Source of the DNA: Streptomyces hoynatensis
Lineage (GTDB): Bacteria; Actinomycetota; Actinomycetes; Streptomycetales; Streptomycetaceae
NCBI RefSeq assembly: GCF_003626535.1
Contig: NZ_RBAL01000019.1
Location: forward strand, 1 to 64,000
Direction: 5' to 3'
Length of the DNA stretch: 64,000 nt
The notes below the pieces were generated by a model. It was not told where the DNA came from. It saw only the letters and a list, made by a program, of their open reading frames with translations, and searched no databases. Positions within the stretch are counted from its first letter, which is position 1; every line of letters begins with the position of its first letter. This document shows, one piece after another, positions 57,369-64,000 of the stretch. Position numbers and translations under genes: made by a program.

Positions 57369-59891
57369 TCAGGCGCGCAGCGTGGCGCCGGTGCGCTCCG
57401 CCGCGGCGGCCACCGCCGCCTCGCGGGCGGCCGTGACCTCCTCTGAGGTCAGCGTCCGGTCCTGGGCGCGGAAGCGCAGCGTGTAGGCGAGGGACTTGCG
57501 GCCCGCGCCCACCTGCTCGCCCGTGAAGACGTCGAACAGCCGCAGCGACTCCAGCAGTTCACCCGCGCCCGAGCGCAGCGCCGCCGCCACGTCGGCGGCC
57601 GGCACCTGCCCGTCGACCAGCAGCGCGACGTCCTGCGTGGCCACCGGGAAGGTGGACACCTGCGGCGCGGCCACCGGCCCCGTCCCGGCCTCGGTGATCA
57701 GGTCGAGGTCCGCCTCCATCGCGCAGGTGCGTTCGGGCAGCCCCAGCGCCTTCACCACCCGGGGGTGCAGCTCGCCCGCGTGGCCCACCGGCCGCTTCTC
57801 GCCCCGCACCACCGCGTACAGCGCGGCGCACCGCCCCGGGTGCCAGGGCGCGTACCGGCCGGCCTCGACCGTCAGCTCCACGCCGGCCTCGCGGGCGACC
57901 GTGCGGGCCGCCTCGACGGCGTCCGCCCAGCCGGCCGGGCGGCCCCGGCCCCACCAGCCGGAGGGCTCCCGGGCCCCGGCCATGACGACGGCCACCCGCC
58001 GCGGCTGCCGCGGCAGCGCGGCGTCCAGCCGGGCGAGCTCCTCCGGCGAGGGGCGCCCGGTGACCGGCAGCCGCACCGGGGACGGCTCCTCACCCGTGGG
58101 CAGGAAGACCAGGCCCGTCTCGAAGAGCGCCAGGTCCTGGCCGCCGCGCCCGACGTTGCGGCGCAGCGCCTCCAGCAGCCCGGGCAGCAGCGTGGTGCGC
58201 AGCGCGGGCTCCTCGTCGGAGATCGGGTTGACCAGCCGCACGGTGCGGCGGCGGGGGTCGTCCCCCGGCACCTGCAGCGCGTCGAGCTGGGCAGGTCCGA
58301 GGAACGGGTAGGTGGGCGCCTCCACGTAACCGGCCCCGGCCAGCGCGCGGCCCACCCGGCGGTGCAGGCGCTGCCGCTCGGTGAGGCCACGCCCGGCCGA
58401 CGGCCTGGGCAGGGTGGAGGGGAGGTTCTCGTAGCCCTCGAGGCGGATGACCTCCTCCGCGAGGTCGTTGGGCTCGGCCAGGTCCTGGCGCCAGCTCGGC
58501 ACCGTGACGGTCAGCACGTCCGTGCCGGTGACCGTGCAGCCCACCTCGCGCAGGCGGCGCACCACGGTCTCCCACCCGTAGGCGACCCCGGCGACCCGGT
58601 CGGGGTGGTCGGCCTTCATGGTGATCGAACGCGGCCCGCCGTCGCGGCCGAGCTGGGTGACGCCCGGGTCGGCGGTGCCCCCGGCGAGCAGGACCAGGAG
58701 GTCGACGGCGCGCTGCGCCGCCGCCGCGGCCGCCTGCGGGTCCACGCCGCGCTCGAACCGGCGCGAGGCCTCGGTGGAGAGCTTGTGGCGGCGCGCGGTG
58801 CGCGCGATCGACACCGGGTCGAAGTGCGCGGCCTCCAGCACGATCTCCGTGGTGCCCTGGGCCTGCCCGAGGGGCGAGGGCGCCTCGACGGCGTCGGCGA
58901 TCTCCGTGTCGGCGCCGCCCATCACGCCGGCCAGGCCGACCGGGCCGTTGCCGTCGATGATCACCAGGTCCCCGGCGTCCAGGACGCGCTTGACGCCGTC
59001 CAGGGTGGTCAGCTCCTCGCCCTGCCGCGCCCTGCGCACGCCGAGGGGGCCGCTGAGCCGGGAGCGGTCGTAGGCGTGCAGGGGCTGGCCGGTCTCCAGC
59101 ATCACGTAGTTGGTGATGTCGACGGCGAGCGAGATGGGACGCATCCCGGCCTTCTGGAGCCTGCGCTTGAGCCAGATCGGGGAGTGCGCCTCCGGCCGCA
59201 CGTCCCGGACCGTGCGGGCCGTGAACCGGTCGCAGCCCGGGTCGTCCACGCGCACCGGGTGGCCCTCGCCGTTGGGCTCGGGCACGTCGAGCAGCGCCGG
59301 GTCCCGCAGCGGCAGGCCGTAGGCGATGGCGGTCTCGCGGGCGATGCCGCGCAGCGAGAGGCAGTCGCCCCGGTCGCTGGTGACCGCGATGTCCAGGACC
59401 TCGTCGACGAGTTCGAGCAGTTCGACGGCGTCGGTGCCGACCTCGTGCTCGGGCGGCAGCACGAGGATGCCGTCGTGGTCGTCGCCGATGCCGAGTTCGC
59501 GAGCCGAGCAGATCATGCCCTCGGAGACGTGCCCGTAGGTCTTGCGGGCCGAGATCGCGAACCCGCCGGGCAGCACCGCGCCCGGCAGCACGACGACGAC
59601 CTTGTCGCCGACCAGGAAGTTCGTCGCGCCGCAGATGATGTTCTGCGGCTCGCCCGTGCCGTTCGCCTTGCCGACGTCGACCTGGCAGTAGCGGATCGGC
59701 TTCTTGAACCCGGTCAGCTCCTCGAACGCCAGCACCTGCCCGACGACCAGCGGGCCGGTCAGGTCGGCTCCCAGGCGCTCGACGGTCTCGACCTCGAGGC
59801 CGGCGGAGATGAGCTTGGCCGCGACGTCCCTGCCGGTCTCGCCGGCCGGCAGGTCGACGTACTCACGCAGCCAGGAAAGCGGGGCGCGCAT
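57369..59891 (-). CDS. pheT: phenylalanine-tRNA ligase beta subunit
   Basis: The 840-residue subunit starts MRAPLSWLREYVDLP. It has the tRNA-binding EMAP-like domain (about 40-150), B3/B4 editing domain (about 210-400), B5 domain, catalytic-like core (YVEAPTYPFLGPAQLDAL) and C-terminal ferredoxin-fold anticodon domain (ISTFPVATQDVALLVD-type segment, ending LTSEEVTAAREAAV). With PheS it forms the alpha2beta2 enzyme that charges tRNA-Phe. The start overlaps the pheS stop by one base (TGATG). Confidence 0.96.
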   Translation of the reverse strand: MRAPLSWLREYVDLPAGETGRDVAAKLISAGLEVETVERLGADLTGPLVVGQVLAFEELTGFKKPIRYCQVDVGKANGTGEPQNIICGATNFLVGDKVVVVLPGAVLPGGFAISARKTYGHVSEGMICSARELGIGDDHDGILVLPPEHEVGTDAVELLELVDEVLDIAVTSDRGDCLSLRGIARETAIAYGLPLRDPALLDVPEPNGEGHPVRVDDPGCDRFTARTVRDVRPEAHSPIWLKRRLQKAGMRPISLAVDITNYVMLETGQPLHAYDRSRLSGPLGVRRARQGEELTTLDGVKRVLDAGDLVIIDGNGPVGLAGVMGGADTEIADAVEAPSPLGQAQGTTEIVLEAAHFDPVSIARTARRHKLSTEASRRFERGVDPQAAAAAAQRAVDLLVLLAGGTADPGVTQLGRDGGPRSITMKADHPDRVAGVAYGWETVVRRLREVGCTVTGTDVLTVTVPSWRQDLAEPNDLAEEVIRLEGYENLPSTLPRPSAGRGLTERQRLHRRVGRALAGAGYVEAPTYPFLGPAQLDALQVPGDDPRRRTVRLVNPISDEEPALRTTLLPGLLEALRRNVGRGGQDLALFETGLVFLPTGEEPSPVRLPVTGRPSPEELARLDAALPRQPRRVAVVMAGAREPSGWWGRGRPAGWADAVEAARTVAREAGVELTVEAGRYAPWHPGRCAALYAVVRGEKRPVGHAGELHPRVVKALGLPERTCAMEADLDLITEAGTGPVAAPQVSTFPVATQDVALLVDGQVPAADVAAALRSGAGELLESLRLFDVFTGEQVGAGRKSLAYTLRFRAQDRTLTSEEVTAAREAAVAAAAERTGATLRA

Positions 59892-61021
59892 CAGATCTCC
59901 ATCCCGAACGGCCGGGTGAACCGCACGTCACCCTCGATCATGTCTCGCATGTCCGTCACGTTGTGGCGGAACATCAGCATCCGCTCGATGCCGAAGCCGA
60001 AGGCGAAGCCGCTGTACCTGTCCGGGTCGATGCCGCAGGCGACCAGCACCTTCGGGTTCACCACGCCACAGCCGCCCAGCTCGATCCAGCCCTCGCTCGA
60101 GCAGGTCCGGCAGGGGCGGTCCGGGTTGCCGACCGACTCGCCGCGGCAGTGGAAGCAGAGCATGTCCATCTCGGCGGACGGCTCGGTGAAGGGGAAGTAG
60201 TCCGGCCGCAGCCGGGTGCGCATGCCGGGCCCGAAGAGCGACTGGACCATGTGGTCCAGGGTGCCCTTGAGGTCGGCCATGGTGAGGCCCTCGTCCACCG
60301 CGAGCAGCTCCACCTGGTGGAAGACGGGCGTGTGGGTGGCGTCGAGCTCGTCGGTGCGGTAGACGCGCCCGGGGCAGATCACGTAGATCGGCGGCTTGCG
60401 CTCCAGCATCGAGCGGATCTGCACGGGCGAGGTGTGGGTGCGCAGCACCAGGCCCGCGTCCTGCTCGGCGCCCGCCTCGGCGAGCGGCTCGACGAAGAAG
60501 GTGTCGCTCGTGGTGCGCGCCGGATGGTCGGGCGCGATGTTGAGGGCGTCGAAGTTGAACCACTCGGCCTCGACCTCGGGCCCCTCGGCGACCTCGTAGC
60601 CCATGGCCACGAAGATGTCCGCGATCCGCTCGGAGAGCGTGGTCATCGGGTGCCTCGCGCCGGCCGGGGCACGGTCGTAGGGCAGCGTGACGTCCACCGC
60701 CTCCTCGACCAGTACCCGCTCGTCGCGCTCGGCCTCCAGCTCCTCCTGCCTGGCGGCGAGTGCCTTGCCGACCTCGCTCCTGGCCTGGCCGACGCGCTTG
60801 CCCGCCGCGGCCCTGGCCTGCGGCGGCAGCGCCCCGATCTCGCGGTTGGCCAGGGCGAGGGGCGAGCGGTCACCGGCGTGCGCGGCCTTGGCCTCGCGCA
60901 GCGCGTCGAGGCTGTCCGCCGCGGCGATCGCCGCGAGCGCCTCGTCGCGCACCCGCTCGACCACTTCCGGTTGCAGTGCCTCGACCTCGACAGGGTCGTA
61001 CGACTTGTTGGGTGCCGACAT
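59891..61021 (-). CDS. pheS: phenylalanine-tRNA ligase alpha subunit
   Basis: The 376-residue catalytic subunit has an N-terminal coiled coil (about 1-95), then class II motifs: HPMTTLSERIADIFVAMGYEV, LRTHTSPVQIRSML with motif 2 (CPGRVYRTDELDATHTPVFHQ), and motif 3 GFAFGFGIERMLML-like near the end. The Phe-site segment WIELGGCGVVNP is intact. A CCCCGGG hairpin (61064-61080) and a TAGACT -10-like element (61085-61090) lie upstream. It is the first gene of pheST. Confidence 0.96.
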   Translation of the reverse strand: MSAPNKSYDPVEVEALQPEVVERVRDEALAAIAAADSLDALREAKAAHAGDRSPLALANREIGALPPQARAAAGKRVGQARSEVGKALAARQEELEAERDERVLVEEAVDVTLPYDRAPAGARHPMTTLSERIADIFVAMGYEVAEGPEVEAEWFNFDALNIAPDHPARTTSDTFFVEPLAEAGAEQDAGLVLRTHTSPVQIRSMLERKPPIYVICPGRVYRTDELDATHTPVFHQVELLAVDEGLTMADLKGTLDHMVQSLFGPGMRTRLRPDYFPFTEPSAEMDMLCFHCRGESVGNPDRPCRTCSSEGWIELGGCGVVNPKVLVACGIDPDRYSGFAFGFGIERMLMFRHNVTDMRDMIEGDVRFTRPFGMEI

Positions 61022-61063
61022 CTCTTCCCGTGCTTCCGTTTGGCTTGGCGCCCCCGCTGCGCG

Positions 61064-61080
61064 CCCCGGGGTTCCCGGGG
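61064..61080 (-). promoter_or_regulatory. short hairpin in the pheS leader
   Basis: CCCCGGG and CCCGGGG are separated by three bases, 43 bases before the pheS start and downstream of a TAGACT -10-like element (61085-61090). No Phe-rich leader peptide or T-box was seen, so any regulatory role is open. Confidence 0.4.
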
Positions 61081-61179
61081 ACCGAGTCTAAAGGGGCAGG
61101 CGAAGGTGTTCGTACGCGGTCCGTGGGGAGGCGTACGCGGGGAGAGCCCACGGGGAGCGCCCCGGCCTGCTCCGCCGCG

Positions 61180-61197
61180 GGCCGGAGGCTTCCGGCC
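61180..61197 (-). terminator. hairpin after the sensor kinase gene
   Basis: GGCCGGA and TCCGGCC are separated by four bases, directly after the kinase stop codon. Confidence 0.55.
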
Positions 61198-61200
61198 GGG

Positions 61201-62280
61201 TCAGGAGAGGAACGCGGGGGTGCCCGTGGGCAGAATAAATCGGAAGCGGGCGCCGCCGCCCGCGGAGCGGCCCACCGTGACCGTCCCGCCGTGCGCCTCC
61301 ACGATGCCCTTCACGATGTAGAGGCCGAGCCCGGTGCCGCCGCGGTCGCTGCCCCGCCAGAAGCGGGTGAAGACCCGGTGCATGACATCCTCCGGGATGC
61401 CGGGGCCCTCGTCGCTCACGGTCACCGCCGTCCCTTCCTGGCGGGTCCTCCCCGCCGGCACCTGGTCCATCTCGATGGTGACGGTTCCCGCGCCGTGGCG
61501 CACGGCGTTTTCCAGCAGGTTCCCCAGCACCTGGTCGATCTTGTCGGGGTCGACCCACAGCCCCGGCAGTCCCTCGGCGATGCGCAGGTCGAAACGGTCC
61601 GCCCGCAGCCCGCCGTTGACCATCGTCTCCACGTGGCGGCGGACCGCGTCGTCGAGCCTGACCAGCTGCCGCCTGATCTCCAGGCGTCCCGAGTCGATGC
61701 GGGAGACGTCGAGCAGTTCGGTGATCAGCCGGGTGACGCGGTCGGCGTCGCCGTCCACGGTCTGCAGCATCAGGCGCTTCTGCTCGTCGGTGAACCGGTC
61801 CCACTTGTCGAGCATCGTGGCGGTGAAGCCCTTGACCGAGGTGAGGGGGGAACGCAGTTCGTGCGCCACGGTCGCGATCAGCTCCGCGTTGCTGCGCTCG
61901 GTGCGCATCCTGGCCTCGGTGCCGCGCATGCTGACGACCAGCCGCTGCACGGGGCCGCGCGGGCGGCAGCGCACGTAGCGCGCCGAGACCAGCACCTCGC
62001 GCCCGCCGGGCAGCAGCAGGTTCCGCTCCGGCTGGCCGGTCCTGGTGGCGGCGCCGCGGTAGGGGTCGGTCAGCTGCCACCAGCGGCGGCCGTCGGACAT
62101 CTCCAGCGGCAGGACCCGCTCGATGGGGCGGCCGAGCGCCTTCTCGGGCGCCTCGCCGGTGAGCCGGGCCGCCTCCGCGTTGAAGCAGGTGACCAGCCCG
62201 AGCCGGTCGGCCACGACCAGGCCGTCGGGAAGGTCGTCTGGCCGCAGGTCGAGTTCCCCGGCACCGGACGCGCTGTCCAT
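61201..62280 (-). CDS. cytosolic PAS-domain sensor histidine kinase, orphan
   Basis: The 359-residue protein has a PAS domain (about 15-105: DGLVVADRLGLVTCFNAEAARLTG). The HisKA dimerisation domain has the phospho-acceptor His140 in VAHELRSPLTSVKGF. The HATPase domain has the N box (QVLGNLLENAVRHG), G1 box (VSDEGPGIP), F box (VFTRFWRG) and G2 box (GGTGLGLYIVKGI). There is no membrane segment, so it senses a cytosolic cue. No response regulator gene is adjacent; it lies between a TrmH-type methyltransferase and pheST. Confidence 0.92.
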   Translation of the reverse strand: MDSASGAGELDLRPDDLPDGLVVADRLGLVTCFNAEAARLTGEAPEKALGRPIERVLPLEMSDGRRWWQLTDPYRGAATRTGQPERNLLLPGGREVLVSARYVRCRPRGPVQRLVVSMRGTEARMRTERSNAELIATVAHELRSPLTSVKGFTATMLDKWDRFTDEQKRLMLQTVDGDADRVTRLITELLDVSRIDSGRLEIRRQLVRLDDAVRRHVETMVNGGLRADRFDLRIAEGLPGLWVDPDKIDQVLGNLLENAVRHGAGTVTIEMDQVPAGRTRQEGTAVTVSDEGPGIPEDVMHRVFTRFWRGSDRGGTGLGLYIVKGIVEAHGGTVTVGRSAGGGARFRFILPTGTPAFLS

Positions 62281-62367
62281 CCCCTGTTCGCCCCTCTCCC
62301 AGTGCGGGTCAGCCTACTAGGGCCCCGTCGGATACATCTCTCCCCGGTTGAATGCGCAATGACCGCG

Positions 62368-63249
62368 TCACCGCTCCAATGGCCGACCGGCCGCGGCGCC
62401 GCCCCGGGCGCGGCAGCCCCCGGGCGCACGCTGGGCGCGCGCCGAGGCGTAGAGACACACGGCGGCGGCGGTGGCGAGGTTGAGGCTCTCGGCCCGGCCG
62501 TGGATCGGCACCCGCACCACGGCCTCGGCGAGCTCCCTCGTCTCCCTGGGCAGCCCCCAGGCCTCGTTCCCGAACACCCAGGCGGTCGGGCCGCCCATGG
62601 TGCCCGCGTCCAGCTCCTCGTCCAGGTCCCGCTCGCCGCCCCCGTCGGCGGCCAGCACCCGCACCCCCGCCGCGGCCAGCCCGGCGACCGCCCGCTCCAC
62701 CGGGACGCCGACGGCCACCGGCAGGTGGAAGAGGCTGCCGACGGAGGCCCGCACGGCCTTCGGGTTGTAGAGGTCGACCGAGGCGTCGGTGAGGATCACC
62801 GCGTCGGCGCCCGCGGCGTCGGCGCAGCGCAGCACGGTTCCGGCGTTGCCCGGGTCCCGGACGTGGGCGAGGACCGCGATCAGCCGGGGGCGCGCGGCGA
62901 GGATCTCGTCCAGCGGCCGGTCCAGGAAGCGGCAGACGCCGACCAGGCCCTGGGGGGTGACCGTCTGCGAGATGCCGCCGACCACCTCGGGGCTCGCCCG
63001 GTGTACCGGCACCCCGGCGGCCCGCACGTCGTCCACCAGCTCGCCGTGCCGCTCGGCGGCCTCCGGGGTGGCGAAGAGTTCGAGCAGCGTGCGGCCCTCC
63101 CCGGTCCGGTGGGCGACGGCCTCGCGCACCGCCTGCGGCCCCTCGGCGAGGAACCTGCGCTCCTTGCCGCGGAAGCTGCGCCTGGCGAGCCTTCTGGCGG
63201 CCACGACGCGCGGGGAGCGCGGGGAGGTCAGCTCGGCGGCGGGTCCCAT
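62368..63249 (-). CDS. TrmH/SpoU-family RNA 2'-O-methyltransferase
   Basis: The 293-residue protein has an N-terminal substrate domain (RSFRGKERRFLAEGPQAVREAV) and the SPOUT knotted domain with motif 1 AVLAHVRDPGNAGTVLRCADAAGADAVIL, motif 2 WVFGNEAWGLP, and motif 3 VPIHGRAESLNLATAAAVCLY. It methylates ribose in rRNA or tRNA; the exact site is unknown, and 23S rRNA is likely for this subgroup. The ATG at 63249 has AGGTGA ten bases upstream; a longer frame starts upstream without a site. Confidence 0.92.
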   Translation of the reverse strand: MGPAAELTSPRSPRVVAARRLARRSFRGKERRFLAEGPQAVREAVAHRTGEGRTLLELFATPEAAERHGELVDDVRAAGVPVHRASPEVVGGISQTVTPQGLVGVCRFLDRPLDEILAARPRLIAVLAHVRDPGNAGTVLRCADAAGADAVILTDASVDLYNPKAVRASVGSLFHLPVAVGVPVERAVAGLAAAGVRVLAADGGGERDLDEELDAGTMGGPTAWVFGNEAWGLPRETRELAEAVVRVPIHGRAESLNLATAAAVCLYASARAQRAPGGCRARGGAAAGRPLER

Positions 63250-63612
63250 GGGCGGTGGCTCACCTCTCGGCGGGGCTGGGGGCGGGGGCATGGCGCGGGC
63301 GCCGCCCGGGCGGCGGGCGCCGGGCGGTCGCGAGCCGGACGGGTGCGACCGGGATCGACGGGCCACGACGGGCTACGACGGGATGCGACCGGGTTCTGGC
63401 GGGGTTCTGGCGGGACTCTGACGAGTTCTGCCGGGTACGGCAACGCCGGGGGGCGGCTCCCCGGGCATTCGGCTCCTCGGCGCCCCGGGGAACTCGGGAG
63501 CCCCGGGGATCCGAGCGGCTCGCGGGCCCGGGAACAGCCGCGCGGCGCCCCGCCGCCGGAAAGGGCCGGACCCGCAGGCGGGGCCTGCGGGTCCGGTCGG
63601 CTGCGGCGTCGC
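63250..63612. other. 363-bp region between rplT and the methyltransferase gene
   Basis: It begins with the rplT terminator (63566-63596). It also holds an imperfect repeat (GGTTCTGGCGG twice around 63393-63416; CTACGACGGG-type units around 63365-63385) and the probable promoter of the methyltransferase gene. No small gene was recognised. Confidence 0.5.
63566..63596 (-). terminator. rplT terminator
   Basis: A perfect 13-bp stem (63566-63578, CCGGACCCGCAGG, with 63584-63596), followed on the minus strand by CCCTTTCC, lies just after the rplT stop codon. Confidence 0.88.
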
Positions 63613-63999
63613 TCAGGCGACGGCGCGCGGGGCGTTGACGTCGCTCGGCAGCGCCTTCTGCGCCGTCTCGACCAGAACGGAGAAGGCGTTCGGGTCGTTG
63701 ACCGCGAGCTCGGCCAGCATCTTGCGGTCCACCTCGATCTCGGCGGCCTTCAGGCCCTGGATGAAGCGGTTGTACGTGATGCCGTTGGCACGGGCGGCGG
63801 CGTTGATCCGCTGAATCCACAGCTGCCTGAAGTCGCCCTTGCGCTTCTTGCGGTCGTTGTAGTTGTAGACGAGGGAGTGGGTGACCTGCTCCTTCGCCTT
63901 GCGGTAGAGCCGTGACCGCTGGCCGCGGTATCCGCTGGCCTGCTCGAGAATCGCCCGGCGCTTCTTGTGGGCGTTGACCGCCCGCTTGACGCGTGCCAC
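63613..63999 (-). CDS. rplT: 50S ribosomal protein L20
   Basis: The 128-residue protein matches L20: MARVKRAVNAHKKRRAILEQ, GYRGQRSRLYRKAKEQVTHS, RKKRKGDFRQLWIQRINAAAR and NGITYNRFIQGLKAAEIEVDRK. It binds 23S rRNA early in large-subunit assembly. The start is a GTG at 63999, one base inside the window. In most bacteria infC and rpmI lie upstream, and here they would be outside the window. Confidence 0.97.
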   Translation of the reverse strand: MARVKRAVNAHKKRRAILEQASGYRGQRSRLYRKAKEQVTHSLVYNYNDRKKRKGDFRQLWIQRINAAARANGITYNRFIQGLKAAEIEVDRKMLAELAVNDPNAFSVLVETAQKALPSDVNAPRAVA

Positions 64000-64000
64000 G

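Overview
The window is about 72 percent or more G+C, with Streptomyces-type codon use, GTG and TTG starts, Tat signal peptides and head-to-tail arginine genes. It most likely comes from the core chromosome of a Streptomyces or a close relative (inference from sequence character; no database search was run). No tRNA, rRNA, insertion sequence, CRISPR array or prophage was recognised.

Layout. 1-2.8 kb: cobalamin genes (probable N-terminus of a BluB-CobT type protein, then cobL) and a GNAT acetyltransferase. 2.8-5.9 kb: metN-metI-metQ methionine importer, preceded by a 13-residue Cys-rich leader peptide and a strong hairpin. 6-12.3 kb: two membrane proteins, a GNAT, a Tat-exported glycerophosphodiesterase, plsC, an aldo/keto reductase and a Gfo/Idh oxidoreductase. 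12.4-23.7 kb: arginine biosynthesis as argG-argH and argC-argJ-argB-argD-argR. Between these two blocks lie a VOC protein, a 54-codon ORF, an isoprenyl diphosphate synthase and an ispH. 24-26.5 kb: a Ser/Thr protein kinase fused to an Hsp70-like ATPase and beta-type substrate domain, the most unusual gene here. 26.5-34.1 kb: a GH6 cellulase with a CebR-like operator, an ECF41-type sigma factor with its oxidoreductase partner, SDR and AraC genes, and a TDT transporter.

34.3-38.8 kb: a four-gene operon (KdgT-type permease, DUF1537 kinase, PdxA2 dehydrogenase, DeoR regulator) that fits four-carbon sugar acid (threonate/erythronate) catabolism to dihydroxyacetone phosphate. 38.8-43.5 kb: a PL8-type lyase without signal peptide, a FAD-linked oxidase, and a WYL regulator carrying nine 15-bp repeats. 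43.7-49.7 kb: phosphatase-like proteins, a DUF1918 protein, and two divergent regulator/enzyme pairs with visible operators. 49.9-54.3 kb: a GHL10 hydrolase divergent from a GH74-CBM2 xyloglucanase, with a perfect CebR-type palindrome between them. 54.3-57.3 kb: a 3-hydroxyacyl-CoA dehydrogenase and the NHEJ pair ku/ligD-polymerase. 57.4-64 kb: pheS-pheT, an orphan PAS histidine kinase, a TrmH-type rRNA methyltransferase and rplT.

Themes. Housekeeping operons are translationally coupled through ATGA/GTGA overlaps. Two plant-polysaccharide hydrolases share a CebR-type operator. Short tandem repeats of 12-16 bp recur both inside genes (argB, the WYL regulator, ku) and between genes, which suggests frequent slippage-type expansion in this genome (inference).
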